Notes: a model not told the origin generated them from the letters alone. A stretch of DNA of 40,394 nucleotides from Bdellovibrionales bacterium (GCA_020435205.1 JAGQZY010000018.1:1-40394); one strand, 5' to 3'. Counted from the stretch's first letter, positions 1-8,628 are shown. Numbers and translations: made by a program.

Positions 1-3000
1 CCTCAGCACTCATTTTTAGTCTTTTTGGTTGTGTAAAGGCCGATCGCAAGCAAACCTCGGGTGAGGATGTTAAGACCTTCTCGACGGAAAAGCGCCTCAC
101 TGAATTTAACACCCGCTCGCTTTTTGAGGCTGGTGGCATTCAGTTGGATTATAAAAAGTTTAATCGCATTCAAGAAGGGGAGTGGAAGCAAGTGGATAGC
201 TTTCAGCTCTATTTTAAAGTGTGTAACCTTAAAGATCGCGCCACCCAAGGGACTTTGGTTGGTGAAAAGTTCCATGTTAGCAGCGAGCTTGGTCAAAATG
301 TTTTTGATACGGAAAAGGGTCGCACTCAAGTTTCCAATCCTATTACCGTGAATAGCCAGCAGTGTTTGGTTTGGCATCAACCCATTCCTGTATTTAATCT
401 CCTAGCGCCTTCAGTAAATATTGTTCTTCATTATAAAATTGAGTCTTTGGCCGGAAATCTGGGCACTTTGGTTCGTCGAGTGGGCATTAACCCATGGGAT
501 ATTTTTCGCAGTGGTAGCCAGTCGAGTGGAATTATTGATCTCACTGATCTTGATCGTCAGGATTGGCCAGAAGGTCAATGGGTGACTGGTGAAGAGAACA
601 TCATCAAAGCTTTAAAAGGTGAGCTTTTCGAGAATAAGGCCCGCTTGGCCGTTCGTTCTATTGTTGTTGAGCCGGTGGAGCGAGAAAAAGAACGCAATGA
701 AGACTACAATAAAAGCTTGCAGTCCATGGACCCTGAAGAAAGAAAGCGTCGGCAAGAAATCGATAAGATGCTCCTCACTCGCTACAAAGGAGTGCACCTC
801 AATATTAATATGACAGCCCTTCCCTTTGTGCGTCTCGAGGACTCCACAGGTGTGGTCGATGATCAGCCAATCACCACGGGACGTTTTCGTATCTATATGA
901 ATCTTATTGCGAGAGCTTCAGGAGACGGGAAAACCACAAATTTAAGTCAAAATACCGCACAAATTGCTGGGCGTAACTCTGCCGCCTTCGTCTACAAAAT
1001 GACCACCAACGGTTTGCAGGCCAGCGTACCTATTTTTCTTGAAAGAAATTCGACATTCGGGCGAGTGGAGCTGTTGGTTAAAATTGTTCCTTTGGATCTC
1101 CCCGGTGTTCAACCTTTTTCCGCCGTCTATGATCTCGGTGAACACAATCAATGGGCCAAACGGCAGAGTCCTCAATTTACTTTTGAAAAATATGATCCTT
1201 TGAGTGATGTAGATTATGAAAAATACATTGAAAGAGCTGGAGGTGATGGCGATGGTTCGGCTACCATTCGCAATGCGGAAAGATTCTATTTTGGCCCATT
1301 AAAGATGCGTTTTATTCGGATTATGCCTGGTGAAACGGCAACTGACAGAACTCTGCAGTACTCAGTGACGACCTGTGTGGCTCATGGTTTGTATGGCACG
1401 CGTGTTGGACCAGGTCTTCAATTTGATATCATTACAGAGGACAAGGGGCGCGAACACTTTATGCGCAGACAGACCAACGAAGATGGCTGTCTGACTTGGT
1501 TCGGATTTTTATCCCATAAGTATTATCATAAAGAGGTTCTCGAGGAAAAAACAGCCAAGGTTAATTTTGTTGGTACCAAGGTGGACCGCACTCAGTGGCA
1601 AGATTTGGTTAACAAATACTCTAAAGAATTTGTCTATTATATGAACCCCTGGGATGAAAAGTGGACTTTTGGTTGGGATCGCCCCGACATGCCAAACAAT
1701 TACTTCCAAGAGATTATTGCGCAAAAAAATACAGCCCCTGAGTCTAAGTTGTTTATTGCTGACTTTCGTTATGAGACCATGGGTTTTCGCTATGCCATCG
1801 ACAAATATCTAAACCTAAAAGTGAAAAAAGCAGTTCTTCTTAAAGCTTACCCCTATGTCTTGAAGTACAACTCCATTGTTCTCGGGCGAAATGCCACTGA
1901 AAAATTGCGCGATGGCGTTTACTTGATGAAGATTGCTTTGCAAAAACATTATCTCGATCCTGCGGCGAAAGGCGTGCGAATTTATGATCGCAAAAACGAC
2001 GAACCTTTAAACTTAGATAACAATAAAGTGTCTCATCCCCCTTATCCTGTGGCAGAGCAAAATGGCCAAGAGGTGGTGATCGATAGCGAGCCTCTTTCTA
2101 AGGAAGATTTAGATGAAGGTAAAAAAGAATACATTTCTATCCAACAGAAGTTAGTTCGAGTGATGGGAGGGATGATCATTACCCCCATTGAATTTGAAGT
2201 GGATGACTTGCGCCTTATGAGAATTCGGAATCAGTTCTTCATTCAACTGCAAACTATCGATGAACATAAACTTCGATTGGCGAGTGTCATCGATAAAGCC
2301 TTAGATGAGCTTTATGCTGATGGTAACATTGAAGGTCGCTATAAAGAGATCTTTGCGGCCCTCGATGAAATCCAGGATATTGAGGATCAAAAGCTTCAGC
2401 TGGAAGCCGATAAGCGCCAAGGCGAAGTTGAGCGTGCCGAAGTCGCAAAAGAAATTAATAAGTTGGGTTTGAGCCTGAAAGAGGCCCAAGAAAAAGTCTA
2501 TAAGATGTTTGGTTTGGATCGCTTTGATTCGAGCAGTAAAGAGTTTGCAACCATGCAACAAGCTATTGATAATAAAATCAAGCGCTTGCAGGAGTATCGC
2601 CGACTTGGTCTTGACGAGCAGGCTGCTTTTAGAAACGACAAAAGAGCGCTAACTAACCGCCTCATCTACCAGTTGGGTGGAGATGCCAAAGCTTTAATGC
2701 AAAAAGACTGGAGTCAATCCGTTGATGAAGAGTACAAGGATACCTTTCGCGATGATCCTAAAGATCCGGTGGATCCTTTCCAGAGATTTTTCTATCTAGG
2801 CAATGCGGGTTATGGTGAATCAGCACTGCAAAGAATTATTGACTACCGTATTGAGAAGGCCCAGCAGAGTAATGACAAGCAACAGGTTGAAGACTTACAA
2901 GAGATTCGAAGCGCCGACTTTACAGAAAGTCCATTAACGCCAAACTTTTCTTTTGAAATGCTTCGCAATGATGGTCTTGGTGAAGATCAATCTGGGTTGC

Positions 3001-4910
3001 CTTCACGTACATTTGTAGGTCCCTTAACGTTTGTATATAACACCAATGGTTCGTCGTTGCGCCCAACTGATATTCTCAATGAAAAGTATTGCACCACCGC
3101 ATTTTGTGAAGTGCCTCGCATGATCGAGCAGGGGGTGCCGCCTGAGAAGACAGAAAAGTCTTTTAGACTGGATGATAAGGCAAGCTTTGCTGAGCCCTCT
3201 AATGAACCTATTTATGATAGTGGGGACTCTGTCAACGCCAACTACGAGAACAACAAATATTATGGTTATCTTAAAGCTTATCACGAAATGACAGTGGACA
3301 AGCTCATTGAAGAAAAGAAGAAGTTAGAAGAAAGAGCTTTGCGAAAGATGGAAGAAGGCTCACAAATTATCAATTTTGTGAAAACCTTGGGTTTAAAATA
3401 TGCTCTTCTTGACGAGAGCGACCGGCGTTCCCACCTTAAGAGTATTGATCATGAGTGCGCTCAAAGTGTAGAGCCTCGCAATATCGGACGCTGTTTTCAA
3501 GATATTCAAGATAGCAACTTGACCATTAGTTCTGGCCAGTTGTTTACCATGCTCAATCATCGAGCCGGCGGTCAACTGGATATGGAAGATGCCAACAGCG
3601 GCCAAGGTAATTCGGTTCATTACAACACCATCGGTGGTGAAGTCACTAAGCAAGATATCTTTTCCGTTATGGAAAAGGGCTGGAAGAACGAGGACCTTGA
3701 TCCTCAAGTTTCTCGCAAACTTATGCACCGTATGTGTTTTGTGTTGGCTCAACAATTTTTCAAGAAAGGCTATTTTGCTAAGCCTATTGATCCCAGTGAG
3801 CGCCTCACCAAAGCATTAACTCAGGAGATTATGAATCGACGTTCTGTTGGTGGCCTAGAGAGCCTTTGCCATGAAGTGGCCCATAAGCTCTATGGTCATG
3901 ATACCGGACGCATGAGTCCTAATAAAAATGCTCGGCCTTTGGAAAATTGGTATCCGCCAGTGATCTTTGAAAGAAAAGTGAGAGTCTATAAAACCACGAA
4001 ACGCTATGTTTACCGTGGTGGTAAATCTCTCAATATTAATGTGAACACTAGTTTTAACCTTTCGAGCAGTCATGGCATTAAGGTGTCCACTTCGGCCACT
4101 TTTAAACCCTGGGAATGGGTGAAAGATACTTTTAAAGATGTGGTCAATAGTGTTCCTGTGGTGGGCCCCATCGTGACGAATATTGCCGGTGCTTTTGGCG
4201 TGACTCGCACAGACTCTATGGATGAAAGTGCGGGTCGGACTAATGGAACGACGATTAACTCAGGAACTTTTCTTGTCAGCCAGCAAGCCACTTTTAATAT
4301 TGCTATCGGAGAGTATGAGCGTTGTATCGTCGCCAGACTTCACCCAGCCATCATTAAGGCCTTTTTGGAGAGCGGTTCTTATTTGAAAAATCGGTTTAAT
4401 GCTAAGACGGACATTGATACCCAAGGAATTTTGATTTGTAGCGGACAGCGTGAAACTAAATGTTTACCCATCAAAGAAAAGTACTACTATTTTACTCAGC
4501 ACTTTACTGAAGGAGATATGCTCGATACAGCGGATCTTCATAACCACCCCTGGCTGTTGCAACTGCGTGGCTTTCGTGACTTTCAAACCTTTGCCCATCA
4601 AATTGGCGCCAGAGAAGTGGACTATATCGATAACAAGAATTGGTTGACCTCCTTAGCGAATCGAGTGACCAGCGATGCTGCCTCCTTTAATATGGGCGCG
4701 GGTCATGAGGATATGATGAAGCCACAGTTTGAAATTGTTGATAAGAGCAAAGATATCAACTGGCCTCTCGAGGAGCTCAGTCGAACCTATTTTGAAATTT
4801 TGCCGACCTTCCCGGGTCTTTACACCTATCTGGATGAGACGGGTAAAGATGAGAAGGAATGGCCACATGAGAATACAAATCCAGGGCGAGACAATCTTTG
4901 CCCCGAGTGA
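1..4910 (+). CDS. giant lipoprotein, 5' end outside window
   Basis: The reading frame is open from the first bases (codons in phase with position 3), so the start codon lies upstream of the window. At least 1635 residues are present. The first visible residues are the end of a signal peptide running into a lipobox, LFGC, with the Cys codon at 30-32. The mature protein is therefore probably a lipid-anchored envelope protein. Most of the chain is hydrophilic. A charged, Glu/Lys/Gln-rich stretch around nt 2240-2600 looks like coiled coil. A Gly/Ser/Thr/Asn-rich beta-like section followed by a small hydrophobic patch (VPVVGPIVTNIAGAFG) lies around 4030-4200. I do not recognise a family and assign no enzymatic role. 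Its last codons overlap the start of the methyltransferase gene, so the two are probably co-transcribed. The frame and lipobox are clear; the function is unknown. Confidence 0.85.
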   Translation, partial: SALIFSLFGCVKADRKQTSGEDVKTFSTEKRLTEFNTRSLFEAGGIQLDYKKFNRIQEGEWKQVDSFQLYFKVCNLKDRATQGTLVGEKFHVSSELGQNVFDTEKGRTQVSNPITVNSQQCLVWHQPIPVFNLLAPSVNIVLHYKIESLAGNLGTLVRRVGINPWDIFRSGSQSSGIIDLTDLDRQDWPEGQWVTGEENIIKALKGELFENKARLAVRSIVVEPVEREKERNEDYNKSLQSMDPEERKRRQEIDKMLLTRYKGVHLNINMTALPFVRLEDSTGVVDDQPITTGRFRIYMNLIARASGDGKTTNLSQNTAQIAGRNSAAFVYKMTTNGLQASVPIFLERNSTFGRVELLVKIVPLDLPGVQPFSAVYDLGEHNQWAKRQSPQFTFEKYDPLSDVDYEKYIERAGGDGDGSATIRNAERFYFGPLKMRFIRIMPGETATDRTLQYSVTTCVAHGLYGTRVGPGLQFDIITEDKGREHFMRRQTNEDGCLTWFGFLSHKYYHKEVLEEKTAKVNFVGTKVDRTQWQDLVNKYSKEFVYYMNPWDEKWTFGWDRPDMPNNYFQEIIAQKNTAPESKLFIADFRYETMGFRYAIDKYLNLKVKKAVLLKAYPYVLKYNSIVLGRNATEKLRDGVYLMKIALQKHYLDPAAKGVRIYDRKNDEPLNLDNNKVSHPPYPVAEQNGQEVVIDSEPLSKEDLDEGKKEYISIQQKLVRVMGGMIITPIEFEVDDLRLMRIRNQFFIQLQTIDEHKLRLASVIDKALDELYADGNIEGRYKEIFAALDEIQDIEDQKLQLEADKRQGEVERAEVAKEINKLGLSLKEAQEKVYKMFGLDRFDSSSKEFATMQQAIDNKIKRLQEYRRLGLDEQAAFRNDKRALTNRLIYQLGGDAKALMQKDWSQSVDEEYKDTFRDDPKDPVDPFQRFFYLGNAGYGESALQRIIDYRIEKAQQSNDKQQVEDLQEIRSADFTESPLTPNFSFEMLRNDGLGEDQSGLPSRTFVGPLTFVYNTNGSSLRPTDILNEKYCTTAFCEVPRMIEQGVPPEKTEKSFRLDDKASFAEPSNEPIYDSGDSVNANYENNKYYGYLKAYHEMTVDKLIEEKKKLEERALRKMEEGSQIINFVKTLGLKYALLDESDRRSHLKSIDHECAQSVEPRNIGRCFQDIQDSNLTISSGQLFTMLNHRAGGQLDMEDANSGQGNSVHYNTIGGEVTKQDIFSVMEKGWKNEDLDPQVSRKLMHRMCFVLAQQFFKKGYFAKPIDPSERLTKALTQEIMNRRSVGGLESLCHEVAHKLYGHDTGRMSPNKNARPLENWYPPVIFERKVRVYKTTKRYVYRGGKSLNINVNTSFNLSSSHGIKVSTSATFKPWEWVKDTFKDVVNSVPVVGPIVTNIAGAFGVTRTDSMDESAGRTNGTTINSGTFLVSQQATFNIAIGEYERCIVARLHPAIIKAFLESGSYLKNRFNAKTDIDTQGILICSGQRETKCLPIKEKYYYFTQHFTEGDMLDTADLHNHPWLLQLRGFRDFQTFAHQIGAREVDYIDNKNWLTSLANRVTSDAASFNMGAGHEDMMKPQFEIVDKSKDINWPLEELSRTYFEILPTFPGLYTYLDETGKDEKEWPHENTNPGRDNLCPE

Positions 4911-6004
4911 TGATGGCAAAGAGCGGTCTCTTTTACCTCATAGTCAACCCTGGCCTGGAGTCTGTAGCGAAGCTAGAACTTTTCGAAGCTTGGCTGCAGG
5001 CTCCAGCATTTTTTTCTTTGGAGTCCCTTCCCGAAGTGAGAGTTTCTAAAGGGGGTCTTGAGTTTCGGGCCCCACTGGATTTCGGTTTTTTTCTGAATAG
5101 AGTTTTAAAAATTCCAAACCGTATTTTACTTCGATTGAAAACCTTTGATGCGGATCATGAGTCCAAACTTATAAAAGGCTTATCAGAGATGGAGTGGGGC
5201 GAATGGCTTAAAAAAGGAAGCCCCTACCAGCTTCAGTTCACATCAAAGTCTTCTCGTCTTTCTTACAAAAGACAAGCCGAACAAATCCTGCAAAAGATTT
5301 TAAAAGGCCATAAGCAAAGTAAAGAGGAAGGTCCTCTTTTTCAGATTCGCATCTTTCGTGATCAGTGCACACTGAGCTTGGATACCACAGGTGAGCGAGC
5401 TCAGTTTCGTGGCGAGGGCAAAAAAGTCAGTCGAGCTCCTCTCAGAGATAATTTGGCAGCGGGCCTTTTGCGAATATTACTGCAAGGCCTAGATGGGGAT
5501 ATTGAGCTCATCGATCCAATGTGTGGTTCTGGCACTTTTCTCATTGAGGCTTTGTCTATGGGGAGCCTTAGCTCAAGACGTTTTGCCTTTGAGGACTTTC
5601 CAGTCAGTCAAAACTTTCCTGAAATGGAATCGAAGTCTCAGAACTCTAAAATTCGTGGGGTCGGCTTTGACAAAGATCCCGCGGCTCTTGAGCTAGCTCG
5701 GCAAAATCTAAAGAACTTTTCTTCACAAAGCTATCAGGTGGAATTGGGAGATCTTTTTGCAAAGGACTCCTACCCGGCTCCAATGACAACTCGAGTGGTT
5801 GTGGTGAATCCACCTTGGGGCAAGCGTTTAAAAATTGAAAATAAAAATTTTCTACAGGCTATAGACCAAAAGTTTCAGCCTCAGCGCATTGGTATGCTTG
5901 TTCCAGCAAAATGGTCCTATAAAGATATAAGTATGGAAAAAGTTAAAGATGTGTTGGTGTTGAACTCTGGTCTGGAGAATCGCTTTTTGCTATTTGCTCG
6001 CTAG
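4910..6004 (+). CDS. THUMP-type class I RNA methyltransferase, RlmL/UPF0020-like
   Basis: Likely an S-adenosylmethionine-dependent enzyme that methylates an exocyclic amine of guanine in RNA. It is 364 aa from the ATG at 4910, which overlaps the TGA of the upstream lipoprotein gene (TGATG). GTG 4907 and TTG 4898 are in-frame alternatives. The N-terminal third has the size and position of a ferredoxin-like plus THUMP RNA-binding region. The SAM motif I is DPMCGSGTF (about residues 202-210). The catalytic motif IV is NPPWG (residues 300-304), matching the NPPYG-type motif of RlmL and Trm-G10 enzymes. It is shorter than E. coli RlmL, which is fused to RlmK, so it corresponds only to the RlmL half. 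The exact target nucleotide cannot be read from sequence. Its 3' end overlaps the convergent DedA gene by 62 bp. Confidence 0.8.
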   Translation: MMAKSGLFYLIVNPGLESVAKLELFEAWLQAPAFFSLESLPEVRVSKGGLEFRAPLDFGFFLNRVLKIPNRILLRLKTFDADHESKLIKGLSEMEWGEWLKKGSPYQLQFTSKSSRLSYKRQAEQILQKILKGHKQSKEEGPLFQIRIFRDQCTLSLDTTGERAQFRGEGKKVSRAPLRDNLAAGLLRILLQGLDGDIELIDPMCGSGTFLIEALSMGSLSSRRFAFEDFPVSQNFPEMESKSQNSKIRGVGFDKDPAALELARQNLKNFSSQSYQVELGDLFAKDSYPAPMTTRVVVVNPPWGKRLKIENKNFLQAIDQKFQPQRIGMLVPAKWSYKDISMEKVKDVLVLNSGLENRFLLFAR

Positions 6005-6656
6005 TTTTGTGATCTTTCCAGGCTTTGTAGAGGTAGTAAATGGCGATGACAGCCACGACACCTGCAGCCACAAACTTTAATTTATTGAGCACACCTAGAA
6101 TCACTTCCCCATAGTGGCTGATCAAAAGAACTTGGGTTGGCACGGTGAGGCAAGCGGCCACGCCCACCACCAGTGAAAACTTCCAGCGGGGAAGTCCAAT
6201 GGCTCCACACATCATGTGTCCAGGGAAGCGTAAACCCGGAGTGAAACGAAAGATGCAAGGCGCCAGTGTTCCGTATTCATGAATCCACTTTTGCACTCGC
6301 TTAAATGACTTTCCTTGAAATTTTTTACCCCAGCGCGGGTGATTCATCAGTTTGTCGCCGGCATAGGCGCCAATCCAATAAATGAGGTAATCACTCACAA
6401 AAACGGCAAACAGGCAGACAAAAGCCAGGGTGATGGGATTGACTCCGACGAGGCCAGGCTCTGGTGGAGGATATTTATCGGGGTGGCTTGCCATAAAAGC
6501 GGTCAGGCTAGCACTCACGATGGTGACCTCTTCTGGTAGAGGGAGGCCAAAACTGGAGGCAAACATCAACATCACCACCAGGCCGTAGACAAGGCTTGGT
6601 TGGTAAGCATAAAATTGAAACCACTCTGCAATTTGAGCTTCAAATCCCACGATCAA
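5943..6656 (-). CDS. DedA/VTT-family inner membrane protein
   Basis: A 237-aa multi-spanning membrane protein of the DedA (SNARE-associated, VTT) family. Bacterial members are implicated in lipid-carrier or phospholipid flipping and membrane homeostasis. Family marks are the early re-entrant segment GLPLPEE (around residue 37) and the F-x-PGLR-x-PG-like segment [10 protein letters not shown] in the middle. Several hydrophobic helices follow, then a short hydrophilic tail. The start is taken as TTG at 6656, which overlaps the TGA of the cyclophilin gene (TTGA); GTG at 6650 is also possible. Either way it is translationally coupled to the cyclophilin gene. The tail-coding end runs 62 bp into the convergent methyltransferase gene. 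Confidence 0.85.
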   Translation of the reverse strand: MIVGFEAQIAEWFQFYAYQPSLVYGLVVMLMFASSFGLPLPEEVTIVSASLTAFMASHPDKYPPPEPGLVGVNPITLAFVCLFAVFVSDYLIYWIGAYAGDKLMNHPRWGKKFQGKSFKRVQKWIHEYGTLAPCIFRFTPGLRFPGHMMCGAIGLPRWKFSLVVGVAACLTVPTQVLLISHYGEVILGVLNKLKFVAAGVVAVIAIYYLYKAWKDHKTSEQIAKSDSPDQSSTPTHL

Positions 6657-7339
6657 TCTTTCTTATTTTGTGCGTTTGCGTCTTTAGGCTTCTGGTTGAG
6701 TTGTGTCTTTTTTAATTTGTCTTCTTTTAGCTCGCGTTCGTAATCCTCTTTGGTGCGGATTTTTTTAATGAGAACTGTCTCCACGGGCACGTCACGCATG
6801 GAGCCGCCGCTGCCGGTTTTGACCTTGCCAATAGCATCAACCACATTCATGCCGGTGGTGACTTTACCAAAAACAGCGTAGCCAAAATTTTGTGGATTCA
6901 TGCCAGTATGGTTTAAAAAGTCGTTGTCTTTGAGGTTGATGTAAAACTGCGAAGAGGCGCTGTCTACGGCAGGTGTTCGCGCCATAGCAATCGTGCCACG
7001 GTCGTTTTTTAAACCGTTAGTGGCTTCATTTTTAATGGCAGCATCGGTGGGTTTTAGAGCTAAATCTCGAGTAAATCCCCCGCCTTGGATCATAAAATTA
7101 TCAATAACCCTATGAAAAATGAGTCCGTCATAAAATTTTCGGTTCACGTAATTGAGGAAATTTTTCGTGGAGATAGGAGCTTTTTCATTATTGAGTTCTA
7201 ACTCAATCACACCAAGGCTTGTTTCAATCACGACTTCCACTTTTTTCTCCTTGGCTTTGTTGTCTTTGGCTAGACCCAGGGAGGGAGTGGTTAAACTAAA
7301 AAAGAGAACCCCAATCCAGAAAATGCTACGTCGCTTCAT
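6653..7339 (-). CDS. exported cyclophilin-type peptidyl-prolyl isomerase
   Basis: Catalyses cis-trans isomerisation of X-Pro bonds, probably in the periplasm. From the ATG at 7339 the product is 228 aa. That start has a GGGAG site 4 nt upstream and puts a normal signal peptide (about residues 1-22, ending SLGLA) at the N-terminus; an ATG at 7399 would bury it. The cyclophilin domain (about residues 35-190) shows FHRVI followed by FMIQGG, GTIAMAR, and [11 protein letters not shown], which are the usual active-site blocks. A Lys/Gln/Asp-rich hydrophilic tail follows. Its stop codon overlaps the start of the DedA gene, so both form one unit. PpiA- versus PpiB-type cannot be decided, but the signal peptide favours a periplasmic PpiA-like role. 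Confidence 0.9.
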   Translation of the reverse strand: MKRRSIFWIGVLFFSLTTPSLGLAKDNKAKEKKVEVVIETSLGVIELELNNEKAPISTKNFLNYVNRKFYDGLIFHRVIDNFMIQGGGFTRDLALKPTDAAIKNEATNGLKNDRGTIAMARTPAVDSASSQFYINLKDNDFLNHTGMNPQNFGYAVFGKVTTGMNVVDAIGKVKTGSGGSMRDVPVETVLIKKIRTKEDYERELKEDKLKKTQLNQKPKDANAQNKKD

Positions 7340-7370
7340 ATGACTCCCTCGGTGCAATGAATTTGGAAGA

Positions 7371-7399
7371 ATACTAATGATAATTGCAGGGCAAGGCAA
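7371..7399 (-). promoter_or_regulatory. sigma-70-like promoter for cyclophilin-dedA
   Basis: On the minus strand, TTGCCT (7399-7394), a 17-nt spacer and TAGTAT (7376-7371) lie upstream of the cyclophilin start. The leader would be about 25 nt and contains the GGGAG site. Fit is moderate (4/6 in each box). Confidence 0.4.
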
Positions 7400-7450
7400 G
7401 CTTGGTCCTTGTCAAAGTCCTGACGGCAAAAGCGCCAGGGCGTTGACGCT

Positions 7451-7654
7451 TTATTGGATGGGATGTTCCTTTCTGCGAGTCTCAACATCGCACTGATCGC
7501 AGTGGGCCGTCTCCTTAATTATGCTGCTTTCTTCATCGACTTCGTGAATGAGAGTCAGGGGAGAGGTGCACAGCGGGCAACAATTGATGGATTGCAAAAA
7601 GGTCTGATACTTTTTTTGATGATTTTCTACTTCCTGTTGTTTGATCTCATCCAT
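7451..7654 (-). CDS. small protein with two CxxC motifs
   Basis: A 67-aa protein with no signal peptide. It has a charged, Gln/Lys/Glu-rich N-terminal helix (about residues 1-22), then CCPLC and, 25 residues later, CDQC. Together these could form one four-cysteine zinc ribbon or knuckle. The start is well supported: AGGAGG lies 6 nt before the ATG at 7654. I know no named family that fits. Such proteins can be zinc-binding adaptors or nucleic-acid-binding proteins, but nothing here shows which. It lies between the small-RNA candidate and the cyclophilin gene on the same strand, without an obvious strong terminator after it. Confidence 0.65.
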   Translation of the reverse strand: MDEIKQQEVENHQKKYQTFLQSINCCPLCTSPLTLIHEVDEESSIIKETAHCDQCDVETRRKEHPIQ

Positions 7655-7776
7655 GAGAACCTCCTGTTCATGGATAAGATATGCAAGAAACGCCCCTTGA
7701 CCTTGGGTCGATCCTAACGAAATGCGTAAAGATTCATAGTGTAGAAGGCGTATTGTTGGTGTCTAAAAAAAAGGGG

Positions 7777-7810
7777 AAAAAAGGGGCTCTCGGTGGGGGG
7801 CCACCGAGAG
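7777..7810 (-). terminator. rho-independent terminator of the small-RNA candidate
   Basis: Perfect 10-bp inverted repeat CTCTCGGTGG / CCACCGAGAG (7787-7796 and 7801-7810) around a 4-nt loop. On the minus strand it is followed by CCCC and then T6, CCCC and T8 (7786-7765). The T tract starts 4 nt after the stem, slightly late for a classic terminator. There is no T tract on the plus side, so it works for minus-strand transcription. Confidence 0.6.
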
Positions 7811-7916
7811 TTCAAAATTTAGAGATCAATTGGGGGGGATCTCAAAATTGGGGTCATCAAGCTTGGGAACCGGTCAACATCCGACTGACTACGTTCCCTC
7901 TTAAATGTGTCTAACA
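7777..7916 (-). ncRNA. candidate small RNA with three stem-loops
   Basis: A stretch of 416 bp (7655-8070) has no convincing gene but holds what looks like a complete minus-strand small-RNA unit of roughly 140 nt. A promoter lies at 7950-7923, predicting transcription from about 7916. Reading 5' to 3' on the minus strand there are three hairpins. The first has the outer stem GGGAAC/GTTCCC (7898-7893 with 7870-7865) and an inner GTCA/TGAC pair. The second, at 7849-7816, is a 12-position stem (AATTT, one mismatch, GAGATC) with the C-rich loop CCCCCCAATT. The third is the terminator hairpin at 7810-7787 with loop CCCC. No open frame with a ribosome binding site fits inside. The RNA does not resemble 6S, tmRNA or SRP RNA as far as I can see. 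The C-rich loops could pair with G-rich ribosome binding sites, but that is inference. Confidence 0.5.
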
Positions 7917-7922
7917 AGAATG

Positions 7923-7950
7923 GTTATAAGAAAAAGTTGGCGAAAGTAAA
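7923..7950 (-). promoter_or_regulatory. promoter of the small-RNA candidate
   Basis: Minus strand: TTTACT (-35, 7950-7945), a 16-nt spacer and TATAAC (-10, 7928-7923, 5/6 match to consensus). The predicted start is near 7916. Confidence 0.45.
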
Positions 7951-8070
7951 AATTATTCTTATACATAGGAGGCCATCAGATATTCTAATAACCCAAAATG
8001 GCACTGATTAGGCATCCTGTACGCCTTTTATTTTTGACTTGAGCGGAAGAACACAGACCAAAGCCAAGTT

Positions 8071-8472
8071 TTAGGGGGTGTTTTTAGGGTGAGTAAAAAA
8101 TGAAAAAATATTTTTTTGGTGGTTTTTTAGAGTTTGCTGATCACTCGGGCAGAGGGGGAAATTGGCAGGAATCTGCTCAAAGGGAAGCCAAGCGAAACCA
8201 ATATGTTCCTTCGGAATGATGGGATCAGAGGTTGTACACAAGAAGCTCGTGAGCTCAATGTTGTCACAATGGACAGCTCCCAGCCGTTGACCAGAGACGA
8301 CTTGAATACCAAGCTCTTCTGCAAGTTCTCTTTGTAGGGCTGGCCAGGCGTCCTCTCCTTTTTGCAACTTGCCTCCAGGAAACTCCCAGAGGCCACCGTG
8401 ATGTTTCTCAAAAGGGCGTCTTGCGAGTAAAATTTTTTGTTCTCTGTAAAGAAGTGCGCAAACGACTCTCAT
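8071..8472 (-). CDS. mutT: Nudix hydrolase, MutT-like (putative 8-oxo-dGTP diphosphatase)
   Basis: A 133-aa protein, normal for MutT, expected to hydrolyse oxidised nucleoside triphosphates and so prevent misincorporation. The Nudix box GX5EX7REUXEEXGU is complete: GGKLQKGE at about residues 33-40, then RELAEELG at about 48-55. It is preceded by LARRPFEKHHGGLWEFPGG, typical of MutT. The C-terminal tail after residue 115 is short and Lys/His-rich. No ribosome binding site is seen before the ATG at 8472. Instead a promoter -10 sits 6 nt upstream, so the mRNA may be leaderless. The gene is divergent from fadE. The substrate is inferred from the family; other Nudix substrates remain possible. Confidence 0.85.
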   Translation of the reverse strand: MRVVCALLYREQKILLARRPFEKHHGGLWEFPGGKLQKGEDAWPALQRELAEELGIQVVSGQRLGAVHCDNIELTSFLCTTSDPIIPKEHIGFAWLPFEQIPANFPLCPSDQQTLKNHQKNIFSFFTHPKNTP

Positions 8473-8478
8473 ATTTTT

Positions 8479-8507
8479 TTGCTAGGGCATTCCGATGAAA
8501 TTGGCAA
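8479..8507 (-). promoter_or_regulatory. promoter of the Nudix gene, leaderless spacing
   Basis: Minus strand: TTGCCA (8507-8502, 5/6), 17-nt spacer, TAGCAA (8484-8479, 3/6), then 6 nt to the ATG at 8472. No Shine-Dalgarno sequence is present between the -10 and the start. Confidence 0.4.
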
Positions 8508-8513
8508 GTGTGT

Positions 8514-8526
8514 TGTGAAAGTCACA
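8514..8526. promoter_or_regulatory. inverted repeat, possible operator between Nudix gene and fadE
   Basis: TGTGA-AAG-TCACA, a perfect 5-bp dyad with a 3-nt centre. It lies immediately upstream of the Nudix -35 box and about 100 bp before the fadE start. It resembles a CRP half-site pair with the wrong spacing, and the regulator is unknown. Confidence 0.25.
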
Positions 8527-8628
8527 CCTTTCTATCTTCTCCGTACGCAACAAAACAAATGACTGACATTTTAGGTTCTAGGCATGATATTGAAAGATAT
8601 AGTAACAACTTCTAGCGAAGGAGAGATC

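Noticed and set aside
7429-7452. AAAGCG/CGCTTT hairpin after the small CxxC gene
   Set aside because: 6-bp stem, 12-nt loop and only T4, partly inside the stem and the stop codon. Too weak to call a terminator.
7681-7914. Plus-strand 77-aa open frame through the small-RNA region
   Set aside because: It has no ribosome binding site, runs through all three hairpins and has low-complexity Gly/Lys content from G-rich loops. It is better explained as the reverse of the RNA candidate.
8514-8526. CRP binding site
   Set aside because: The half-sites match, but the spacer is 3 nt instead of 6, so it is kept only as an unspecified dyad.
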